64,000 bases of DNA, taken from contig NZ_RAZF01000009.1 of assembly GCF_003612555.1 (NCBI RefSeq), positions 1 to 64,000 of the forward strand. The letters run 5' to 3'. Every line of letters begins with the position of its first letter. Positions within the stretch are counted from its first letter, which is position 1. Positions 59,977 through 64,000 of the stretch are shown piece by piece. This DNA is from Acutalibacter sp. 1XD8-33 (lineage in GTDB: Bacteria > Bacillota > Clostridia > Oscillospirales > Acutalibacteraceae). Position numbers and translations under genes: made by a program. Below the pieces are notes generated by a model. The model did no database searches. It saw nothing but the letters and a program-made list of their open reading frames with translations, and was not told where the DNA came from.

Positions 59977-60068
59977 TAGTAAATCAATTCAAGAACCGGC
60001 AAAGCCGGTTCTTGACGGCGGCCATGCCGCCTAGCTCAAAAGGGATTCTTTTGAGCTGAATTAACTGT
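59977..60068 (-). repeat. Three-hairpin intergenic repeat, copy 2
   Basis: A 92-bp element inverted relative to the copy at 50175-50278. Hairpins on the plus coordinates: AAGAACCGGC/GCCGGTTCTT (59991-60013), GGCGGC/GCCGCC (60017-60031), AGCTCAAAAG/CTTTTGAGCT (60033-60057). Ends TAGTAAATCAATTC and GAATTAACTG are near-complementary. It fills the gap between the permuted GH3 and GH2 genes and may also end the GH3 transcript. Confidence 0.7.
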
Positions 60069-60071
60069 ATC

Positions 60072-62909
60072 TCATGTTTCTGCCAGAGTCCGGGCGATCA
60101 CACCCAAGACTGCGGCAGCGCTTTTCTGCACGTCGCCCAGACAGAGAGAGGGCTGTGTATGGAGATTGCCCCGATACAGAACCTCTTTTCCGTCTGGAGA
60201 GAGGGCGGCCACATCGGTTCCAACGGGAATCCAGATGGGTTTGCCTGTGGTGAAGAGCTGCTTCATCCCCTCGGCGTCCATCCGGATACCGCTTACCAGT
60301 AGCTCGCCGTCCACAAAAATGTGACCATCCTTCACCTCAGCGCTGTGCCCCTCGCTGATTTTCGCCGCAATCTGGTCTTTTCCCGCCGGATCCAGCTCAA
60401 AGGAGTTCCACCGGGGGGTTCCCACGGAAATGAAGGGCACGTCCCGCTCCATCAAAACCTGGCCCCGTTCGTCAAACTTGGGCTCCACCACAGTGACGGC
60501 CTTTAGAATGTTCAGCATCTTGGACTTTCCGCCAGGCATAATCAGATCGTTTCCGGCGTGCATGGAGATACTGGGCGTGCTGCTGCCGCCGTTCCAGTCT
60601 GTCATGATCAGGCCCCGGAAGCCGCACTCGCCCCGGGCCACGCCGGTACACAGGTCGTAGCTGTCCGCGCTGGGGACGCCGTTGATCAGGTTGTAGGAGG
60701 TCATGATGGTCATGGGGTCGGACTCCCGAATGGCGATGCGGAAGGGCTCCAGGTAGATCTCCCGCAGGGCCCGCTGGCCCACCACGGAGTTCACGGTGTT
60801 CCGGTTGGTCTCCTGGTTGTTGGCAGCATAGTGCTTGATGCAGGCCCCCGCGCCCGGCAGGGCCTGAATGCCCCGGACCATGGCGGCGGCGATCGTACCT
60901 GTGAGCAGCGGGTCCTCAGAGTAGTACTCAAAGTTCCGGCCGCACAGGGGATTGCGCTGGATGTTGATTCCAGGCCCCAGAAGCACGGCGATGTTCAGCT
61001 CCTTCAGCTCCTCAGAGATGCCCCGGCCCACTTCTTCCACCACTTCTGGGTCAAAGCTCTGGGCCAGCAAAGTGCCCACGGGCCAGGCGGTGCAGTAGTG
61101 GTAGACCATCCGCTTTCCGCCGGAGACCAGATCCTCTGCCTCAAAGGCCTGGGTCACCCGGACACCCGCCGGGCCGTCCGCCACCACGATGGAGGGCACG
61201 CCGAAGGGCTCCTCCAGCTGGTGGGTGGTCTCCCCTGCCGCGCCGGGCACAGACTCGGAGCTCTCCCCCACCACGGGGCTGTTTTCGTCCGCGACGCCCC
61301 AGCCCGTGCCGCAGCACAGGTCCGCCAGCTGCTCCGGGGAGAGCCGCGCCAGAAGCTGGCCCATCTTGGCCTTTCCCGCCAGCACGTCCTGGAAGGTGAC
61401 GGGCTCGTCTGGCACCCGCTCCACGGTCTCATAGGGCATAACGGCCTGATATTCCGGGTCGGTGGTGTAGGTGGTCACGGGTTCTTTGGCGCACTCCTCC
61501 TGCCAGACCGTTTTCGTCATGGCGGGCAGAGGCAACACGGGCACACCGGACCACTCCGGCCCCACGGGATTGGGCACGCCGGGGGCCAGTTCCTTCAATT
61601 CACGGTCCAGGGGCAGCTGGGTGCGGACCTGCTCCACGGTGACGGTCTCCCCCGCCCGCACCACGCACAAAGGCAGGGTGCTCCGGGAGGAGGTCCCTAG
61701 ACTGACCCGGTAGTCCCCCTGAAACAGCTGGTAGGCCTCCTGCTCCTCATTGTAGCTGGCGAGGCGGCGCAGGGATACGAGCACTGTCACCAGCTCGGAC
61801 TCTCCGGGGGCCAGCAGGGCGGTCTTTTTGTATCCCGCCAGAATCTGGGCCGGCATATTAAGCTGGGAATCCGGCGCGGAGGCGTAGACCTGCACCACTT
61901 CCCGCCCGGCGCAGGTCCCGGTGTTGGCGACCCGCACGGTGACATTCAGCGTCTCCCCCTCAATGGCGGCGGAGAGCTCCGAAAGGGCGAAGCTGGTATA
62001 GCTCAGGCCAAAGCCAAAGGGGAAGGCGGGTTCCACCTGGAATGTATCGAAATAGCGGTAGCCCACATAGACGCCCTCGGGGTACAGAGCGGTATCCGGA
62101 TCCGCCAGAAACGCTTTCGCCGAAGGGTAGTCCTCATAGTTTTTGCACCAGGTGGCCGTCAGCTTGCCAGACGGGTTCACTTGGCCGCTTACCACCTGCA
62201 CCGTGGCCGTGCCGCCCTCCTGGCCCGCCTGCCCCATCAGCAGAATGCCGTCCGGGCCGCATTCCAGAATGTCTCCCCCGGAAATAGGCCCACCCACATT
62301 CAGCAGCAGGATCAGCTTGGAAAAAGTCTGCCGGAGCAGCTTCAGGTTGTCCTTTTCTGTCTGGCAGAGCTGGTAGTCGCCTACCTCGTGGTCCACGCCG
62401 TCTACGTTCACTGTGCGCACCATAGAGCGGTCGCTGCCCTCGCCGGAGCCCCGGGAGATCACATAGACAGCCGTATCCGTCTCCTGGGCATACCGGACAG
62501 TCTGAGCCTCGGTAAGCGCCTCTTCTGGATAAGCGAACACACTCATCACCAGATCCTTCTGGGAGCGGCGGTTGGCGTCGTACTTCTCCGCGTAGCTAAG
62601 GAGCTGGCCGCTGTTGACCACCTGATAGCCCCCGGCCTGGAAGGCGTCCAGCAGGTTGATGTGGTAGCGGGGGGACTGGTCCACGTCCGCCGCGCCGCCG
62701 CCGGAGAGCCCGCCGTTAAAGGGGTCCCCGGAGCCGGAGCCGCCCCGGATGGTCCGGGCCGCGCCGTTTCCAAAGAGGGCGATTTTTCCTGCCGCCAGGG
62801 GCAGGGCCTGGTTGTCGTTTTTCAGCAACACCATGCCCTGGGTGGCGGCATGGCAGGCAATTTTGGCGTTGCGGAGCTCACGTTCTGACACAGGGGGATT
62901 GATTGGCAT
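60072..62909 (-). CDS. GH3 beta-glycosidase with permuted domain order
   Basis: The 945-residue protein reads the sandwich domain first (MVLLKNDNQALPLAAGKIALFGNGAARTIRGGSGSG), then a fibronectin-III-like domain (FPFGFGLSYTSFALSE), and only then the barrel, whose catalytic motif IMTDWNGG (Asp771) and KHYAANNQETNR come in the C-terminal half. This reversed order is known from Ruminococcus albus and Butyrivibrio GH3 beta-glucosidases. No signal peptide. ATG 62909 follows AAAGGAG; an upstream extension is not family-like. It probably trims oligosaccharides produced by the uptake locus. Confidence 0.9.
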   Translation of the reverse strand: MPINPPVSERELRNAKIACHAATQGMVLLKNDNQALPLAAGKIALFGNGAARTIRGGSGSGDPFNGGLSGGGAADVDQSPRYHINLLDAFQAGGYQVVNSGQLLSYAEKYDANRRSQKDLVMSVFAYPEEALTEAQTVRYAQETDTAVYVISRGSGEGSDRSMVRTVNVDGVDHEVGDYQLCQTEKDNLKLLRQTFSKLILLLNVGGPISGGDILECGPDGILLMGQAGQEGGTATVQVVSGQVNPSGKLTATWCKNYEDYPSAKAFLADPDTALYPEGVYVGYRYFDTFQVEPAFPFGFGLSYTSFALSELSAAIEGETLNVTVRVANTGTCAGREVVQVYASAPDSQLNMPAQILAGYKKTALLAPGESELVTVLVSLRRLASYNEEQEAYQLFQGDYRVSLGTSSRSTLPLCVVRAGETVTVEQVRTQLPLDRELKELAPGVPNPVGPEWSGVPVLPLPAMTKTVWQEECAKEPVTTYTTDPEYQAVMPYETVERVPDEPVTFQDVLAGKAKMGQLLARLSPEQLADLCCGTGWGVADENSPVVGESSESVPGAAGETTHQLEEPFGVPSIVVADGPAGVRVTQAFEAEDLVSGGKRMVYHYCTAWPVGTLLAQSFDPEVVEEVGRGISEELKELNIAVLLGPGINIQRNPLCGRNFEYYSEDPLLTGTIAAAMVRGIQALPGAGACIKHYAANNQETNRNTVNSVVGQRALREIYLEPFRIAIRESDPMTIMTSYNLINGVPSADSYDLCTGVARGECGFRGLIMTDWNGGSSTPSISMHAGNDLIMPGGKSKMLNILKAVTVVEPKFDERGQVLMERDVPFISVGTPRWNSFELDPAGKDQIAAKISEGHSAEVKDGHIFVDGELLVSGIRMDAEGMKQLFTTGKPIWIPVGTDVAALSPDGKEVLYRGNLHTQPSLCLGDVQKSAAAVLGVIARTLAET

Positions 62910-62978
62910 AAGGTTGTCTCCTTTCAGGCGCCGCGTTAAAAACGAAAAAACACTCACAGCGCACCCGATTCTTGTACT

Positions 62979-63007
62979 ATCATACCAGAACCCAAAAGGA
63001 AATACAA
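62979..63007 (-). promoter_or_regulatory. Sigma-A promoter of permuted GH3 gene
   Basis: Minus strand TTGTAT (63007-63002), 17-nt spacer, TATGAT (62984-62979), ~70 nt upstream of the ATG. It is one of two divergent promoters in the 443-bp gap 62910-63352. Confidence 0.6.
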
Positions 63008-63036
63008 CAGAATAATGAAATTTTATGATAAACACC

Positions 63037-63065
63037 TTGCCTTTTGGTGGCAAAGGTACTATAAT
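63037..63065 (+). promoter_or_regulatory. Sigma-A promoter with internal inverted repeat, facing LRR gene
   Basis: TTGCCT (63037-63042), 17-nt spacer, TATAAT (63060-63065). The spacer holds most of an inverted repeat, CCTTGCC...GGCAAAGG (63035-63056), a possible operator. The long leader to the ATG at 63353 contains GCAATT-ACA-AATTGC, another short palindrome; I see no known riboswitch. Confidence 0.55.
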
Positions 63066-63352
63066 GAGCATGGAAATATAAATTGCGGCAGGCAGCGGGG
63101 TGTTACCAGCACCCCGCCGCCCTGTACGAGTGGAGCAGCACTCAGCACAGCAATTACAAATTGCACCACGGGCTTATTATACCCATTTTGCGTTATAATT
63201 GCAAGGGGATATAACAGGCTGTGCGTTCGCGGTTCAAAGGCGGTGCTGGGCAAAAAAACTCGGCATCGCTTTTTATATTTCCGGCGGGACCCCGGGGCGG
63301 CGCCATGTCCGCCCCAAAGGGGGACTGTTGGAAAAAATATTATTAGGAGGTC

Positions 63353-64000
63353 ATGAAATTGAAAAAGGTTCTATCAGTTCTGCTGGCGCTGTGCCTGCTC
63401 TTTGGCGCAGTGCCCCTCTCTGCCAGCGCGGCGGGCGAGGAGTTCGTCATTACGGACGGCGTGCTAACCGCATACAACGGCCCTGGCGGGGAGGTTGTGG
63501 TGCCCAGCACTGCTACCGAAGTGGATATGTTTGCTTTCGCGGAAAAACAGGAAATTACCCGCCTGACGATTCCTGGAACCGTAAAGCTCATATCCTATTC
63601 GGGTCCAACCCCTGATACTTACGAACCGGGAAAGGTAAATGTAAGAGAGGTTGTTCTGGAAGAGGGCGTCACAACCCTTGGCGATCTTGCGTTTTTCGGC
63701 TTGACAGCATCATTTGAAAAAATCACGATTCCCGCTTCCGTGACTTCCATTCGATGGAGCGCCTTTTTTAAACGCGTGGATATGGAAATTCATTATGGCG
63801 GCACCATGGCTCAGTGGCAAGCGCTTGACCTTGACCTTACTGGGTATGATGAGAATTTAGGTGGATTTTATATGCTGGATTATAAAGACTTTTATAAGTA
63901 CAGCACCATCCACTGCGCGGACGGCGTGCTCCAAGAGGAGAGGCCTGAATTCCAGATTGATAAGAACGGTTGGGTATACCGTTATAACGGTCCAGGCGGG
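63353..64000 (+). CDS. Secreted BspA-like leucine-rich-repeat protein, C-terminus cut by window edge
   Basis: The frame from ATG 63353 runs 216 codons to the right edge. It has a signal peptide (KKVLSVLLALCLLFGAVPLSASA), then LRR_5/BspA-type repeats, for example ITRLTIPGTVKLI, VREVVLEEGVTTLGDLAFFG and EKITIPASVTSIRWSAFF. A second repeat block begins YRYNGPGG, matching AYNGPGG near residue 41. AGGAGG sits only 2 nt from ATG but 8 nt from a TTG two codons later (63359), so TTG may be the true start. BspA-type proteins are surface or secreted adhesion proteins. Confidence 0.85.
   Translation, partial: MKLKKVLSVLLALCLLFGAVPLSASAAGEEFVITDGVLTAYNGPGGEVVVPSTATEVDMFAFAEKQEITRLTIPGTVKLISYSGPTPDTYEPGKVNVREVVLEEGVTTLGDLAFFGLTASFEKITIPASVTSIRWSAFFKRVDMEIHYGGTMAQWQALDLDLTGYDENLGGFYMLDYKDFYKYSTIHCADGVLQEERPEFQIDKNGWVYRYNGPGG

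Noticed and set aside
60558-61700. 380-codon plus frame opposite the permuted GH3
   Set aside because: GC-rich antisense shadow; His/Gly-rich composition with no domain.

Overview
The window looks like chromosome from an endospore-forming, anaerobic, moderately GC-rich Firmicute. My best guess is a gut clostridium of the Oscillospiraceae type. Evidence for sporulation: an alpha/beta small acid-soluble spore protein, a complete gerA/gerB/gerC-type germination operon, a YaaH/SleL-type LysM-GH18 cortex hydrolase, a SpoVB-like flippase, and a collagen-like gene with a sigma-K-like promoter. Evidence for anaerobic life: a radical-SAM anaerobic sulfatase-maturase-type enzyme, a ferredoxin-domain aldo/keto reductase and QueH. 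I saw no rRNA, tRNA, CRISPR array or prophage. The only mobile-element trace is a decayed transposase remnant.

Layout. 0-9 kb: left-truncated collagen-like gene, a GH3 glycosidase with a trefoil-like insertion, a SpoVB-like transporter, prmA, two acetyltransferases (one with a disrupted start) and a TIM-barrel sugar isomerase-like protein. 9-21 kb (minus strand): aroA-aroC-pheA-acetyltransferase operon; two-component system overlapping a radical-SAM maturase; SASP; hybrid histidine kinase translationally coupled to a solute-binding lipoprotein. 21-30 kb: asnB, the gerA-gerB-gerC operon, a DUF421 protein, a SprT-like protein, a lipoprotein and an alpha/alpha-toroid protein. 30-33 kb: transposase remnant, then rpsB (with a structured leader) and tsf. 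33-48 kb: CPBP protease, a two-domain acetyltransferase broken at a C13 tract, YaaH-like hydrolase, queH cluster, a divergent-PAP2 protein, two exported proteins of unknown role, an RluA-type synthase, a glycosyltransferase-CsaB fusion, and a moxR-DUF58-DUF4129 cluster. 49-63 kb: aldo/keto reductase, then a carbohydrate-uptake locus (membrane-bound AraC regulator, two LplB/YtcP-type permeases, lipoprotein binding protein, GH2 beta-mannosidase-like enzyme, domain-permuted GH3). The right edge cuts a secreted BspA-like leucine-rich-repeat protein.

The most unusual material is non-coding. Four copies of a hairpin-rich intergenic repeat, three with terminal inverted repeats, lie between 32.7 and 46.5 kb, and one copy splits moxR from its DUF58 partner. 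A second, roughly 100-bp repeat with three hairpins occurs at 50.2 and 60.0 kb. A compact three-way-junction RNA lies at 56.7 kb behind a promoter overlapped by a palindromic operator. Three genes show reading-frame breaks, two of them exactly at homopolymer tracts (A7, C13).

How the genes work together. At 50-63 kb a membrane sensor-regulator probably switches on import of a beta-linked oligosaccharide, which intracellular GH2 and GH3 enzymes then hydrolyse; no ABC ATPase is present, so a shared ATPase must serve the permeases. The 9-13 kb operon carries chorismate and phenylalanine precursor synthesis. The ger, SASP, YaaH and SpoVB-like genes serve spore formation and germination. CsaB would pyruvylate a secondary wall polymer that anchors SLH-domain proteins. 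All functional statements come from reading translated sequence and motifs; no database search was possible.
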